Shown: positions 1 through 15,000, numbered from the stretch's first letter. The stretch is 40,746 nt of DNA from Amycolatopsis coloradensis (GCF_037997115.1 NZ_CP150484.1:3817113-3857858), one strand, 5' to 3'. Translations and numbers: made by a program. Notes: a model not told the origin generated them from the letters alone.

Positions 1-3000
1 GATGAGACGACGGCGGACCGAGTGTCGCGGGTGCCGGAAATCGGTGACGAGCGTTCTTCCGGCTTGGTGGGGGAACCGGTTGATCCGTATGGTGCTGGGG
101 CGTTCGACATGGGGGATTTCGATTTCGACAATATGTTGGAGACCTTGCCGGAGTGGCTTTCGTCGGCGCAGTCGGCTTCTTTCGGTTCCGCGGATATCGC
201 TCCGGTGGGGGCGGTGCCGTTGTGGCCGTCGATTCCGTCGGATCCTGAGGGTGCTCGTGCTTGGGTGGATGGTGGTGGTGGGCTTTCGCGGCAGTTCGGC
301 AAGCTGCCCGTGCAGGATGTTCGGCCGTTCGTTGATCGGGCTACGCGTATTGTGTCGCGGTTTCATCGGGTGCCGGTCTGGACCCACAGTCCGGGGCCGG
401 AGCATGCGGACGCTGTCAGGCTGAACGACGCGGTGAAGGACGTCGTCGCGGGGTACCTGGCCGACGGGTTGTCCGAACACGACGCCGGGAGGCTGGCGCA
501 GGAGCTCGCGACGAAACTCGGTACCTTGCGAACCTCTGTGGCTTTGCCGGTCACCTTGCCGGGCGGGAGCCGGCCCGAGGCTCCGCCGCGGGTGGGGGAA
601 TCCTCGGGCAGCGGACCGGTGCGTGCGCGTGTCCCGAGCTCCGCTCCCGGTGTTCCGCCGGACGTCGTGGGATGGCGGCCCGCGACGCATGAGTCCGGGC
701 CGCGGACGTTGCGCGAATACCTGCTGCAGCGTGGGATCGCGAGGTGGCTGAGTTTCGGCGAGCTGCGAAAGAGCAAGCTGAGCGACGAAGTCAAGATCCT
801 TCTTCGCGAAACGCCTTTGGGGCAGCTTCCGGCGGAATTACTGGAATTGGTCCGGCAGCAGGTGGAGCTTGATCCCGTGCCCGTGGAGTGGGTACGCGCC
901 TGGACCGACACCGTCGCGAATGCCGTGGACGCGCAGGGGGAGTACCGCTATCTCGAGGAAGAGGTGGCGTCGATGTCCGGCGGGTTGATGGACGGCTGGG
1001 TCGTGCGTCAGCTGCGAGGGGTCGCCCGGACGGAGTGGGAAGGGCGGTTGAGCGACTCCGGCATGTTGTCGCGTTTCGACGGCGGAGTCATCGGCTCGAT
1101 GCTGGAAGGGTTCGTCGATGCCGCGGTACAGGCTCGGCGCGGGGCGTTGCCGAGCGTGCGAGGAGTGCTCTACGTCGCGGAGGGAGATCCCGGCACGGGG
1201 GTGAGCCAGGTGCGCTCGCTCGCGGAGTCGGCGGTGCGGTCCCGGCTGGCGGAATACCGGTCGGGCGCGGGCGCGGTGCCGGCGAGGAAGCTGCTGGCGA
1301 GGGTGGACATCGAGGCTCGTGCGGTGCCGTCAGGAGACCCCAGGATCGGTACCGCGCGGCTCCGCGTGGCCGGGCAGCGGCCTCCAGGTGGGTTGTTCGG
1401 TCCGGTCGTCCACGAGGATGTCGACGATCCGCGGTGGGCGTGGCGGTCCGATCTCCAGGAAGCGCGTGCGGGGTTGGCCGGGCTGGATCGCGCGGACGCG
1501 GTCTTCGGACGGGCTCGCGAACTGGTGAACAGGCACAGCCAAGAGCCGTTGCGGTCCACCGGGCCGTCCCCGCGGGAGCACCGCTTGCACCAGGCCCGGT
1601 ACGAAGCAGCGATCGATATGGTCGCTTGGGAACTTCGCCGCTTTTCCCGGGACCCCCAGGGAGCGGAAATCTTCGCTGACGAGTTGGCCTCCGTTCTGGC
1701 CGACGCGGTGGGCCCGCGCCGCGGGAATGGCGTCCTGGGTGGCGGATCGAAGCCGGTCTCCGGGCGAGGTTCGCGCGAAGTCGCGACCACGCCGGAGGAT
1801 CGCACGCCCGAGCAGGAAGCTCGGCCGGGGTCCACCGTGAAGCCGGGGAGCCTGGTGCCGGTGGGCGATCGTGTCGGACGTGTCCGGGCCGGGCTGGTCC
1901 TGGGCGACACGGCTTCGGTGACGGGGCAGGCGGCACGGTGGCTGCCGCACGAACCCGGGGTGTTCGGCTTGGTGATCACGGATCAGCGCGTGCCGGACGC
2001 GGAGACCGTGGTGGAGGCACTCCGGGACGCCGGGTGGAACGGGACGGACGCGATCCGGTTGTTCCTCTGCGCCCTGCCCGGCCTGCCGGAGCTGGCCGCG
2101 CGCCTGGTGGACCAGTTGAAAGTCCGGGTCGCCTACCCCGAGGATCAAGTGTGGTTCGGGACGGCGGCCGACCAGCAGCCCGATCGTCCTGCCGCGCGGG
2201 TGGGCAGGCTCGTGCATCTCGACGGTGTCCCCATGCTGAGGCTGGCGAAGGACGGCGCGGGGTGGGTCGGGAAGGAACCCGGTGGAGCGGAGAAGCCGGC
2301 CCCGTATGTGCTGACGGCTCCTTCCCGCGCTCCTCGCCTGGGGCTGAAACAACCGGTCCACCTGGGCCCACGAGCCGCCATGGCGTCCACCGCCGTGGAA
2401 CTGGAAGACCTCGGACCGCGCCTCGCCGAGCCACCCGTGGTGTCGCAGACACAGCCGCAGGCGGGGCTGACAGGTGCTCCGGTCGCTTCGGATTCTCAAG
2501 CGCCCGTCATCGACGCCAGCGGTGCCCCGGCGCCGCAGCCCGCTTCCGGCACGGAAACCCGCGCGCTGCCGGGGGTCGCGCGGACGATCCCCGGGTATTT
2601 CCGCCGCGGCAAGGCACCGGGGATCTCCACGCAGTTGAGCCGGACCGAGGAAGTGGAGCAGGTCGTCGAGTCGGCCCGCTCGTTCGCCCCGAAGGCACCC
2701 ACGGCGGCGGAGCTCGCCGACCTCGAGCACGCGTTCGGCACCGACGCGGCCTCCTTCTTCGGAGAGGGCCGGGTGTTCACCATGGGCGGCAGGCCAGTCC
2801 GGATCAGGGTCGACGAACTCCATTGGCCCAAGCAGACGACGGCGAGCCGGACGGGGACGACGAAAGCGGCGACCCGTGAAGGCGCCGGAAGCACCAGCGC
2901 GCGCACCGAGACGAAGACCAACCCGCGGACGACCTGGATCTTCTTCACTCCCATGGTCCCCGGCCTGTTCGCCACGGGTGTCGTCTCGGCACCGACCGCC

Positions 3001-6000
3001 GTCGCCACCAGCCGCCGGCACGGCCACGATCTGGGCGCATCCAAACAGCTCAGTGTCTCGCTTCCGGCGCGACCGGCGAACGATGAGAGCGGCTACCAGG
3101 GAACGCGCTCGGTCAGGGTGCCGATGACGGTGATCGTCGAGCCGGAGGAGCACCGGAGCGATGACGGGAAACTGAGCGTCAGGCACCCGGGTGACAGCTC
3201 GCTGCGCAAGCCCATCGCGGCCGAGTTCAGTGTGCCGGAAGGACTGCGCGAAGAAGCCCGTATCGTGCCCATGCCCGACGCCTTGCCTCCGTCGGCCACC
3301 GAATCGCTCACGGTGAAGCGGGGATCGTCGCGGCAGATCTTCGATCAGGTGCTCGCCCGGCTCGGCAAACTGAACGACGAATCGCGAGAGGTCCTCCGGG
3401 AGTTCCTCAGCACGGGCAGCATCACCACCCATCTGGCGGACATCGCGGTGACTCCGCACGCCGACCCCGAAACAGGCTGGGTGACCTCACACGCGTTGGT
3501 GCGAGGCGGGAATCCGATCAAGCGCCTCGTCTCCTCGCGGTCGCAGAAGGTGCAGATGCGTGCCGTCGCCCGCAAGGTCGCGTACCTGGAGACGATCGAG
3601 GACGCCGAGTTCCGCGAGCACGAAGCCGAAACCGGTTCGAAGACGGCGTCGAGCACCGTCGGCCGGGACATCGCCGCTTCCCTGGCCGGTGGGCCGGGCT
3701 TCGACTACGGCATGGTCAGCGCGGGAGGCGGCCCCGCCATCGGAGTCGGCTACGGCAAGAGCCGGACGGCCACGAGCGCCCGGGAGTCCGGTCTTTCGGT
3801 CACCCGCTCCTACAAGGACAGCGTGGTCCGGTACCGCACGGTCTACGACCTGCAGGTCCGCACGCCCGGCCGGTCGCCGCTCACCTTCGCCGGGGTCGCG
3901 GAAGGAACTCAGTGGGCTCAGCTCGACGACGCGCGGCGGGCGGGTCTTCTTCCGGACGAAAACACCGGCACCGTGACGAACGGGCAGCCCGGCCCAGGCA
4001 TCGCCACGGCCGGTTCCCCGCTTCAACTGAGTGAAGCCAGTGCCCGGCTGAAGAAGATCCTGCACGAGTCGGCGAAGATGATCCCCGGGCACAAGCGCTG
4101 GGGCTGGCGGGACGCCGGGCTGGTGACCCCGTTCGACGACCCCAAGCTCAAGAAGGGCTTGACGGGAAAGCTGGAACGCCAGCTCGGACGCTGGGAGGCC
4201 ATCGACTCGGCCGTGTCGGCGGACAATCTCGCCCGGCGGCTGCCGGACCTGCTTTCCGACAAGTCACAGTTCCTGGAGCTGGCGCCCGAGGCAGGCTGGG
4301 GACACGACTACCGGACGGGATTCCGGATCGACGCCCGGCTGCTGGCGCCGCTCGGCGAGCCGCTGGGGCCGGTCAAGGGCGGCGCGGGCACCAGGACGCT
4401 GACCGACGCCGAGCGCGGCGGGGACACCGCCAACACCGGAATGGACCTCTCCGCCGGGTTCCGCGCGCGGATCTACGGAGCGTTGTCGGGCAACACCGTC
4501 ATGTTCACCGGCACGCACAAGTTCTCGTTCAACCGGACCAGGGCCACCGGGCGGGCGCGTGACATCGAGCTGGCCGCCGGCGGGACCGCGGGCCGGGAAC
4601 TGGACGAGTCCGGTGCCGTCGTCCCGGAGCCGAAATACCGCTATGCGGCGAAGGTCGAATTGAAGGTCTCCGGCTCGTACTACTCCCGGTACAACGAACT
4701 CGCCCAAGGGCTCACTGTCGGCAAGCGGGGCGAACACGTTCCCGAGGGCTTCCAGCTGCCGATCATCGATTCGCAGGCCGCCGCGGACGGACGCGCTCCC
4801 CACACGATCGTCGCCGACGTGGTGCTCGAGCTGACGGAGGCGGAGCGGAACGCCCTGCAGTCGGTGTCGGCGATCAGGGAAACCCGGCTCCCGTCGCAGC
4901 CGTTGAACAGGGCCGACTACCTCCGGACCGGCACCTCCCGTGTCCTGGACGGCGTCCAGGTCCTTTCAGCGAGCGGACTGGACCAGGTACGCGAGCGGGT
5001 CAAGAGAACGCTCAAGCGCGCCTCCGGAGACCCGATCTGGACCTACCGCGACGGCGACAACTCCACGCTGATCGACCAGGCCATCTCGGCCGAGGCCCTG
5101 CGCTTGGACCCGCGGGCGTTCAACCGGCCGACGCGGATCGACGGGTTGCGATGGAAGCGGCGCAGGGCGATCAGGACCGCGGCTGTGGGGGTCTCCTACC
5201 GGCTTCGCGACCCCGAAGTGCTCGACACCTTCTGGCAGCAGCCGCAACAGGGCGCGGGAACTTCGACGTCGACCTCGTCGGAGAAGGGCCGCGCTTGGGG
5301 ATTCGCGAACGAGTTCGAACCCGCGGTCTTCGGTGTCAGTGACGGGACCGCGCGTCCGGAGGGAACCGTCCTGCGCGGCGTGGCGCCGGTCCTCGCGGAA
5401 CTGAACCTCTGGCGCTCCAGCATCAGTAAGATCACGAGCCGCAAGACGCGGGTGTCGACGAACAGTTCGCAGACCCTGGAGCCGCGTCGCGTGCACGTGG
5501 TCGAAGCGACGCTCGAGACGACCGTCTCGGTGGAAACAGCCAGGCGGGGTCTCCTCGACCGGTGGCATTTCCGCAAGACACGACCCGCCAAGACGGCCGC
5601 GCACCGGGCAGAGCTGCCCAGGGCCGCGCGCGTCCTGCTCACCGACGAGCAATTGCACGAGGTGCGGATCCAGCAGGCGGCGGAGGACGCACGCCGTGGC
5701 ATCGCGAGTTCCGCGCTGGTGGCGCCCCTGCCTGCCAGGGGAGTCGAAGGTGTTCCTGCGGGGCACGAGCTGGGCGGGTCGAACTGGGCCGACGGGGTCA
5801 GCGAGCCGGTCGACCTCAGCGGCTCGCTGTACCGAGCCGACAAGCCGGACGGGGCGGGCGGCTCCGCCGGGCTCTACGAGCGCCTGGAGAACGCGCTCAC
5901 CAAGGAGAAGGCCGATCAGCTGCTGAACAGCGCGGCCTCGGACACCGGGCATGACAACCACAGCGCGATCGAGCGGTTCCTCTCCGACTTCCAGGCGTCG

Positions 6001-9000
6001 ATGGTCGATCTGGCCAACGGTGGTGTCAGCGCCGGCCTGCGGCTGGACAACAGGATCAGCGGGGAGACCTACGACCTGATCGTGGAGGCTCGGCCGAAGA
6101 GCGACCCGAAGCCCGTCGGCGTGGTGCACGGCGAGCTCACCAAGACGTCGGTGGCTTCGGTCTGGGCGGCGACGACCCGCACCGTGAAGCGAAGCTTCGT
6201 CGAGCTGATGACCGTTCCCGCCGGGGCCATGATGTTCCAGTCGGAGTCCGACGTCCAGGAAGCGCAGCAGAACCCCGGCAGGCACGGCGCGCCCGCCGCC
6301 ACGCTCGGCTACGGCGCCGGTCACCTCGTCGACTGGCTCAACCAGTTCCGCAGCCGCATCACCACGCGCGCCGCGGACCTGCTGCAGTCCGAGACGGTCA
6401 GCGGAACCTTGGCCGAGCGCAGCGTCGAGCTGGAATTCGACATCCGCTTCGAACGGCACGGCGAGCGCATCGCCGACATCGCCGCCGAACGCACGGTGCG
6501 CACCCGATCCGCTGTGGAGGACCGCGGCGCGGACGACGGTCCGCGCGAAGGCACCGTGATCCGGCGCCCGGAAACGGAAGCCGCCAAGGACAGCGTCGAC
6601 AAATGGCGGAAGCCCGCCGACGCCGCGCGGCTCCCGGACGACCCCGCGGACTTCCGGATCGCTCATTTCGGCGGCAGCGTCGACTCCCTGCGCGACGCCG
6701 CCCAAACCGTGCTGGAAGCGGCGCTCGGGAAGAAGCTGGACGCGCGGACGCTGGCGATGCTGCGCGAGCAGCTCACCCCCAGCCAGTTGAACGCCTTGGC
6801 GCGGTCGCACTTCGGCGCCGGCAGCGCTTCGAGTCTCCCGGCTGAAGCCGTCGTGCCGGAAAACGATGACACCACCGGCACCGAACTGAACCTCCCGTCG
6901 GAGCTGGGCGTGAAACTGACCCTGCACGCCATGGTGGACGGCCCCGGCTCCCTCGAGAACGTGAGCGGGCGGATCACGATGAACGGGCACACGGACGCCA
7001 CCCGGACCAAGGAATCGAGCGGCGGAAGTGAGACCGCCAACGTGGTCATGACCATGCCGGTCTGGGGTGCGGGCGTCCCCCAGGCTCCCGGGCACACCAC
7101 GTACGAAGAAGGCAGGCAGATCTTCGGCAGCATGACCGCCCTGTTCTTCGGATCCGAGCCTCACGGCGCCGTCGGCGTGGGGCACGAGCACGAGAGTGCC
7201 GAGCGATCGGGAGGCCGGGCGCTGGCGAAGCCGGGGGCACCCGCCGCAGCGGATCCCATCACCAGTACCTGGTCCTATCCCACCCGGTTCCGGTTGGTGG
7301 CCGAGCCTCTCTCCACCGGCCCGCTGGCCCGGCGTACGAAGCAGGTGGCCGATGTCGACTACGACAAGGGCTACCACGTCCGCCGCAAGGACCAGAACCA
7401 CCGGCTGCCCGCATCGCTCAAGGACAGTGCCCTCGCGCTGGCCGCGCGCGACCGGGAATGGACCCAGGCCCGGGGGAAGGCCAGGGTGCTGGCCGCCAAG
7501 AACCCCACCAGCGCCGGTGTGCAGACCGCCTTCGAACGCCGCGCCGCGGCGAAGTTCTGGAAGGCGAAGCGCGACTACGACAACGCGCTGGCCGCCGCCC
7601 AAGCGAACCCGGCCCTCCACGGCGGGCGACGTGTCGTGCGGATGGAGATCCCGCCGGGCGCCGAGGGCGTGCCGGTCGAATACTGGAAGCCGCTTTCCGA
7701 GCTCGCTCGCGACCTGCTCGCCGCGCATGCGGAGGGCCGGAGGCCCACGGTGCGCTACCGCGTGATCGGCGACTCCGTCACGGCCCTGCGGGACTTCAAC
7801 GGTTTGGTCATGGCCAAGCTGGACTCCCTCGTCAACCTCGAGCAGTTGTCGGTACCCCTGCTGCAGCGGCTCGGACGGCACCAGGTCGGGTTGGCGGCCA
7901 CGCCCGAGGTCGTGCCGGACACCGGAGCTTCGGTGATCGAGATCTGGGTCGACGAGAACGCGGATCGTCTGCCGATGCTCCAAGGCGACGACGGGAACCT
8001 GCCCCCGATCTGGGAAGAGGACGAGCCGGACCCGGGCTCCGATGAGGCTTCGCCGGGCGAAGGCGAGCAGGCACCGCAAGGGACGGACGACGGTGCCGGG
8101 AAGCCGGGGGATTCCTCGGAGGCGCCGGCCGTGGAGCCGGAGGCGGCGGCTGCCGCGTCCGCCACGCGGTCGCAGGCCGCTCCTGCCGCTCCGGTCCTGC
8201 CCGGTGGGCAGCGTCTTCTGCGCGTCGAGCTGTCCCCCGAAAACCGGGACGGGGATGCCCCACTCCAGGAGCAAGCCCGTGACGTGGCTCGTTTCCTTCT
8301 CGACAACCCGGGTGCCGAGCTGCAGGTCCGTGTCTTCGGTGACGAAGCCGAGGACACGTACCAGGCACGGGTCGAGCCGGCCCTGGACGCGGCGGTCCAC
8401 CTCGAACAGGTGTCGCTGCCCGGTGCCGCACCCCGGACCGGGAAGGCCGCGCTCGGCCTGCCGGAGGTACCCGTGGCCGTTCCCGGCGACGGACATCCGG
8501 TCGTCGAGATCTGGGGTAAGGCAAGTGAGGACGGCACCGCCGCCGGATCCTCGCACCCGGGCAAGGGGGAATACCGCCGGCTGAAGACGATCGCCGAGGA
8601 GGACGAATCGGGCTCGTCGGCGGAGGCCGCACCTTCAGGTGGACAGCGCCCAGGTGACCAGGGAGACGGCGCGTCTCCCACGATCGCGGCGACGGGCAAG
8701 CCCGGTCCGTCGTTCCGGGAGGCGATGCCGGAGTATGCCCGCGACGGGAAGGCTCTGGGCCTGGTCGTGGTGAGCGAGGTGAAGGATCGTGACAAGGTCG
8801 GCGACCGTATCACCGAGCTCCTGGCCCCGTTCGGCACCGCGGCGCCGGAGGGCATCAAGGCCATCAGCGGAAAGCTGAATCGCGCGAGGTTCGAGAGCTT
8901 CCTCGGGGCGAAACCGGGTACGGAACAGGCGGCCGAAACGGCTGCCTCGCCGGCGCGGGGCGGCCGGAGCTTCCAGGTCCGGGTCGGGGAGAAGTGGTTC

Positions 9001-12000
9001 GAGGCGCATGTCGTCGCGGTGATGGACCTCGATGGAGCCACCCCCGGGGAGGGCAAGAGGGAACCGTCCAGGGCCGTCCGCGAAGTTCGTGACGAGCACG
9101 TCTTCGGCCACTCACACAGCCGTGCGGAGAATTCCGCCTATCGGCTGGGGCTTTCCGGGGTCTCGCTGATGAGCAGTGGTTGGCCGGTGCTCGCTGGAGG
9201 CAGCGTGGGGCTGGCCCGGCCGGTCGGGGTACGCACCTCCGACACCTCAACGAACGCGCAGACCATCTGGAGGCCGAAATCCGCGGCCCAGAGCGCGAAA
9301 GTCCCGGTCAAGTACTACATCACCCTCACGGGCGAAGACGGCGCTGTCACCGGAGGCACCACCGACGGCGAGGTCACTCTGCTGCTTTCGGATTCGCTCA
9401 GCGAGATCACGAAACCGGAGGGCGTGTCGACGGGCAAGCCGTATCGAGGCTGGGAAAAGCGGATGGGTTTCGTGGCCGTCGACGCGGTGCTGATCGACGA
9501 GCTGTCGTTGGTCGACAAGCTCCAGCGGAAACTCCACCCGTCGGTGACCAGGCTGGGCGCTCCCGGCTGGGCGGCTCTGCGTGAATTCGTGTCCTCCGCG
9601 AACATTCGCGCGTTGTCCAGGCGGATGTGGCCGGGTGAGGCCGTGCCCTCCGCGGACCTGGTGAGTCGTCACGGCGCCTATCGCGAAGCCGCCCGCATGA
9701 ACTTCCGTCCGCAGGAAGTGGAGTTCGTCGGCGTGGTGTCCGCCAGAGGTGAGTCCCGTACGCAGGACACGGTGACAGCGGAGGAATCGGTCGCGTACAC
9801 CACCAAGGCCGGGCCCGAGCTCCGCGGTGGAATCGGTGGTGGGGCCGGGGTGCCCGGCGTCGCGGCGGCGTACGGCGGGGCCGCGGGGAACGTCAACGCG
9901 AGCATCCCCGACATCGCCTCCGGAGGACGCTCGGACACCACGGGGACCGGCATGTACGTCCAGGGCGACGTCGGTCTCTATCGCGTGACGGGCGAGGTCG
10001 CCGTGCAGACTTCGCACGGTCAATGGGTGACGGAACCGGCGACGAAGTACGTCCGGCTGGACCTGCACGAGGCGGCGGCCGAGAACCTTCCGGTCCCGCC
10101 GGGCTACGAGAAGCGTTTCATCGACGTGGGTCCGCGTTTCGAACCCCCTTACCTGGCGGCCGCCGCGGCCGGTGGCCACATCCGCGCCGGGATCACGCCC
10201 GCGGCCGCGGGCATCCTCCCTCGGATCGAGAACGCGTTGCGGCGGGCTCCCGGCTTGGAGGATCTGCTGCCCAAGTGGAGCAGCCAGGAGGGGAAGACGG
10301 TCCGAGGCAGCGGGGACAAAATGGAGCGACGCCTGTCCAACCAGCGGAAGCTCGCGTCGGTTTTCTCGGCGACAGCACTGATGAACCGTTTGGACAGCCT
10401 GCTCGGACCGGGTGTCTCGACACAGCTCAAACGTCGTGGCTTCTTCTTCGACGAGTTCATCAGCGTGCGGGTCAAAGCCACCCTCGACGACGGCCGTCAT
10501 CTCGGACAGGTCGACGGGCGCACGGTGGCCGGAATCCAGGCCACGGGGGCGACCGTCGCCGGCAGCGCCGGTGTGAATCGTGGCTGGGGCGCCGGGCCGG
10601 AGGCACGCGGGCGGGTCGGTTTCACCGGCGCGCTGGAGACCGGCGCGATCGTCAACGTCGCGGCGACACCGGTCAAGTTCGCTGATGGCCGAGCGTGGAA
10701 GAACACCGGTGGGAGCGGACGCACCCTGAGCGTCGAGCAGGTCGGTACCGACCGCTCCCATGTGTTCGCCCATGGAATCACCTTCGACATCGAGATCGTC
10801 AGCCACCGGCGCCCCCGCCGCTGGGTGCGCCGGCTGACCCCCGGATCCCCCCTGCGCTCGATCCCGAAGGTGCGCACGCTCGCCGGTTCCCGTCCCGGCG
10901 CCGAGATCACCCTCCCGAAGGTGAAGGGGAGGACAGAGTTGTGGGTGAGCGAATCCGCGGTCTACGAGACCGATCCGTCGGAGTTCGCTCCGGGGTCCTC
11001 GAAGGTCGTCCACCTCGATCCCGGGCAGACACCTTCCATCGACGAGCTGGCCGCGTCGGCCGGTCCCATGCCGGATTTCCTCTACGTGGAGGCTTTCGCC
11101 CACGCAGGGGAATTGGGTGAGCTGGCAGTCGATCTGTCCAACCGTGCCGCGAAAGACGACGAGGTGCTGGTGCTTCCGGGAAGCAAGGGACACCAGCTCG
11201 TGCACCAGTGGTTCGCCCCCGAGACGCTGCGTGCGCTGCTCAAATCCGTCTCGATACCGGCCTTCCGGCGCAACGGCCTCAGCTACGGGCGTCGCGCCAC
11301 GAAACGGATCGGAGCGCTCGGGATGCGGCTGGAACTCACCGATCCGGTCGTGGTGAGGACCTCGGACGTCGGCCGGGACAAGACGACTTTCAGCGGCACG
11401 ACCAAGGCGGCGTCGGAGTACATCCGGGTGAAGGCGCTGGGCCCCAGCGCGACCATGAACTTCTTCGCACCCGACGCGACGTCGACGTCGGCGGCGGGTG
11501 GACGGATGGCACTGGGTGGCGCGGCGAAGTTCTGGGGCAGGAAGCGGGGCCGGGCGAGCGAACAGACCGTCATGGTCGATCACAAGGAAAAGGGCTCGGA
11601 GCACAGCCGGACGGTGCTCGTCCGTTACGACGTCCGTTCACGGATGGTCGTCGAGAGCAGGCAGAAGCGGGTCGTCGACGGCGAGGTCTCCGTCGCCGGT
11701 GCCGACAAGTACCTGCCGGGTTCGCTTTTCGTCCGGATGAGTGAGCGGCAGGCCAGGGCGCAGGGACTGCTTCCCCCGGCCGAACCTCGGGAAACGGTGC
11801 CGAATCTCGGCGCGCCGGAATTGTCGTTCGGCGCGTCGGGCTCGCTCGGCGCCTACGTGGCCGAGGATCTACCGGACCTCTCCAGCCTGCTGCCCACCCT
11901 GCGCGCCGGCCTCCCGGGCAAGCATCGGGGCCTGATCCCGGAGTCCGTGCTGGAGGACGCGATGGGGACGGCCGAACGGCTGGGCGAACTGGTCAATGAC

Positions 12001-15000
12001 GCGAACGCGACGTCCTTGCTCGACAACGCGCTGGACGGCGGCGTTCCCTTGCGTGTCCACAAGCCGGGAGTGCTGTGGTCGGACGACTACAACGTCGTCC
12101 TGAAGGCCACCGCGGAGACCGTCGAGTTCGACGGTTACGTGAACGACGGCAGCGAGATCGAGCAAGCGATCACCAACACGGCCATGAGCAAGACGGTCGA
12201 AGAACGCTCGAAGTCGAGGGGAGGCTGGTTCCGTCCCGGCTGGCGGTCCCTGTTCTCGTCCGGTGACGCGACTTCTGGCGCGATGGGCGGCTCCGCGGGC
12301 TTGGGCGGGACTCGTGAGCGCACCGATCGCCGCGTCACCGGCTCGGGGCTGACCTCGATCCGCGCGACCACCGGGTCCGGTCCGGGTGCCCGCTACCGGG
12401 TCGGGTTGAAGTGGGAGCTGAAGATCGAGCGGGAAGGCCGCGAGGTCGCGTCCAGCGCCCTCACCGATCACATCACCATCCGGACCAACGCAGACGACCA
12501 GAGGCTCGGTGGCGGTGCCGCCCCGGAACACCGGAGCCTGACGATCCCGGTCGGACGGCATACCGACCCCAGCGTCAAGGAATGGCAGAGCGAGGGCGTG
12601 AAACTGCCGGTGGACGTACTCGTGGAGGGGTTCCGAGGCGCCGCGGACATCCGGGACGGTGTGGTCCGCGCGATGAAGGACGCCGGAGCCAAAGCGGGGT
12701 TGACCGGCAGCGAAACCGGCGCGATGAACACGCTCGCGTTGTCGGTGACCAACTCGGCCATCCGGGCCAATCTGGTCAAGACCTCCGCGGCCTCACTGCC
12801 CCTTCCGGACCTGTACACCATGTCGCTCACCGGTGGCCAGGAAGCGAAGGTCAAGATCTACTCCCGGCTGACCGGGGTACAGATCGCAGGCCTGAGCGAC
12901 ACCGTCCGTTTCGACCAGTCCGCGAAGATCCTGGAAAGCTTCACCTCCGACACCGCCCAGTCCGGGAGCTCGGGCAACCAGCTGGTCGGTGGTGACGGTG
13001 GCATCACGGATCGATCCGGCAACCTGCACATCCCCGGAGGAGCCGACTCGCAATCGGCGACGGCGAGCGGGCAGCTCGCCGGTGCCACCGCGGGACTGCG
13101 GTCGGTCACCCTGCAGGACACCGGCCGGAGCGGGTTGACGAAGTTCGACACCGAGCACTTCATCGTGGCCGAGGTCGACGGCGTCACCAGCGCGGTGGTC
13201 GTGCGGCTCCCCGCCTCGGCCCTTCCCCGGGTGATCAACGCCGGCCTGGCCAAGGTCCTGGGTGCGCCGCTGCCGGAGACGGCGGTGCGAGCCCAGGACA
13301 GGGTTACCCAGGCCGCCGCCTTGTGGCGGGCCAAGGAGACGATCCTTCACCGGAAGCAGGGCGTCGCCGACCGGAAGTGGTTCGACGAGCAAGGTGCGGA
13401 GCAACGGCTTCGCGAGGTGGCGGGAGTGCCGGGCGAGGTCGGACTCGATCCGCGGATCGCCGCGCAGCGGGCGCGAGCCGCCGCGAGTGTCGCCGCGCTG
13501 CGGGCGGACGGCACCGATATGCGGGACGAAGCGAGGGAACAGAGCAGGAGCCTGGCCGCGACGCTCGCTCAAGAAGAAGCGAAGCTCGACGCCGCCGCGG
13601 AAGAGCTCGCCCAGGCACGCGCCGAGCTGACCAAGGCCGCCCAGGCGGCCGACGCGGCTCGGGCCGCCTGGTTGCGCGCCAAGGAGGAACTGGAAACCGA
13701 GCTCGCGAAGATCAACGCGGGATTGCGCGAGCAGAACGGCGCAGAGGCCTCGGATTCCGTGGCCGACCGAGCACCGGCGGATTCCGCTGACGAGCGGTCT
13801 CGGATCTCGTTGCCGGACTGGGTACGGCGGAAGGCGATCTGGGCGCGAGAGTTGCTGGAGACCGAGCCGGTTTCCGTGGACGTGCTCGTCGGTCTCACGG
13901 AGGAAGCGCGGCAGACGCTGTCCGGGTATTTCCCGCGCCTGAGCTCCACGGTGCCGGGGACAGGGGAACTGCGGGAAGTCCTGCACACCATCCTGACGGC
14001 CGAGCGGGTGCACTACCACCTGGACGGTGAGAGCCCGGCCGCCGCCGGGGCCATGCTCAGGGTGCTGGCGCAGGAGCTGGCCACCGAGGTGAAGGTGCCC
14101 GAAGCGGTGACGGCGGAAGGTGAGCGGGGTGACCGGCCGCCTGCCGAGGTGACGGACTCGAGCCTGTTCTCGAATGCTGTGCCTCCGAACAGTTCCGTCC
14201 CGGACAGCGCCGCCGGAAATCCCACCGGCTCGGACGAGGCCGGACAGACCTTCCTGGACAGCGGCAGCGAGTCCGGTTCGTCGGTGTTCGAGCCGGATGC
14301 CGGGCGTGCCCGGGTCACGTGGGAGGGCCGTTCGGACGGTTCGGGCCGGTTGACCGGTGCCGACCACCGCACGGTCACGTTGATGGTGGAGGGTTTCGTG
14401 GACGCCGCGGTGGCCGCGCGGCCGGGAGCGGAACCGACGTTGCGCGGTGGGGTGTTCGTGTCCCCGGATTCCCGGGCGGGGGCCTCAGGGGTGTCCTCGC
14501 TCGTGGAGTCGGCGGTCCGGGCCAGGCTGAACGCGTACCCGCCGGGGGCGGCGGGCATCTCGGCCGAGAAGCTCTTGAGCCGGGTGCGGGTGTCCGCGAT
14601 CGAACGGCCTTCGGGTGACCCGTCGGTGGGCGCGGTGCAGCTTCAGGTGTCGGGACAGCGCCCTGTCACGGGCTTGTTCGGCCCGGAGGTTTTCACCGCT
14701 CCGGCGAACCCGTTGCCACGCCGTGCGGAGGAACTGGTCCGGGCGCGCGCCGCACTGGCCGGGCTCGAAGACTCGGACCCGGTGTTCGCGCTGGCGCGCG
14801 AAATCGTGAGCCGTCATCACCAAGCGCCCCGGCCGTTCGTCGAGACCGCTTCTTGGGTGGACCGTGCCCACCGCGCACGGTATCGGGCAGCGGTCGACCT
14901 GGTCGCCTGGGACCTGTACCGGCACGACGACGAGCATTCGGCGGACACACTTTCGGGCGCACTGGTGAGCGAAGTCATGTGGCCTCGTGAAAAGGGTCTC

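Noticed and set aside
22..24. GTG at 22 as the true start of the giant gene
   Set aside because: The frame is open to base 1, no convincing RBS is present, and the first residues lie inside a module that is internal in the homologous second giant.
7621..8517. OmpA-like domains in the tandem ~110-residue modules (residues 2534-2649 and 2728-2832)
   Set aside because: The two modules are homologous to each other (VRMEIPPG/LRVELSPE, VIEIW/VVEIW), but the OmpA resemblance is too weak to name them.
4966..8556. Long minus-strand open frame (and similar ones at 9247-11604, 14485-17529, 19348-21912, 22105-24534)
   Set aside because: Antisense shadows of the giant gene, whose repeated protein motifs show that the plus-strand frame is the coding one.
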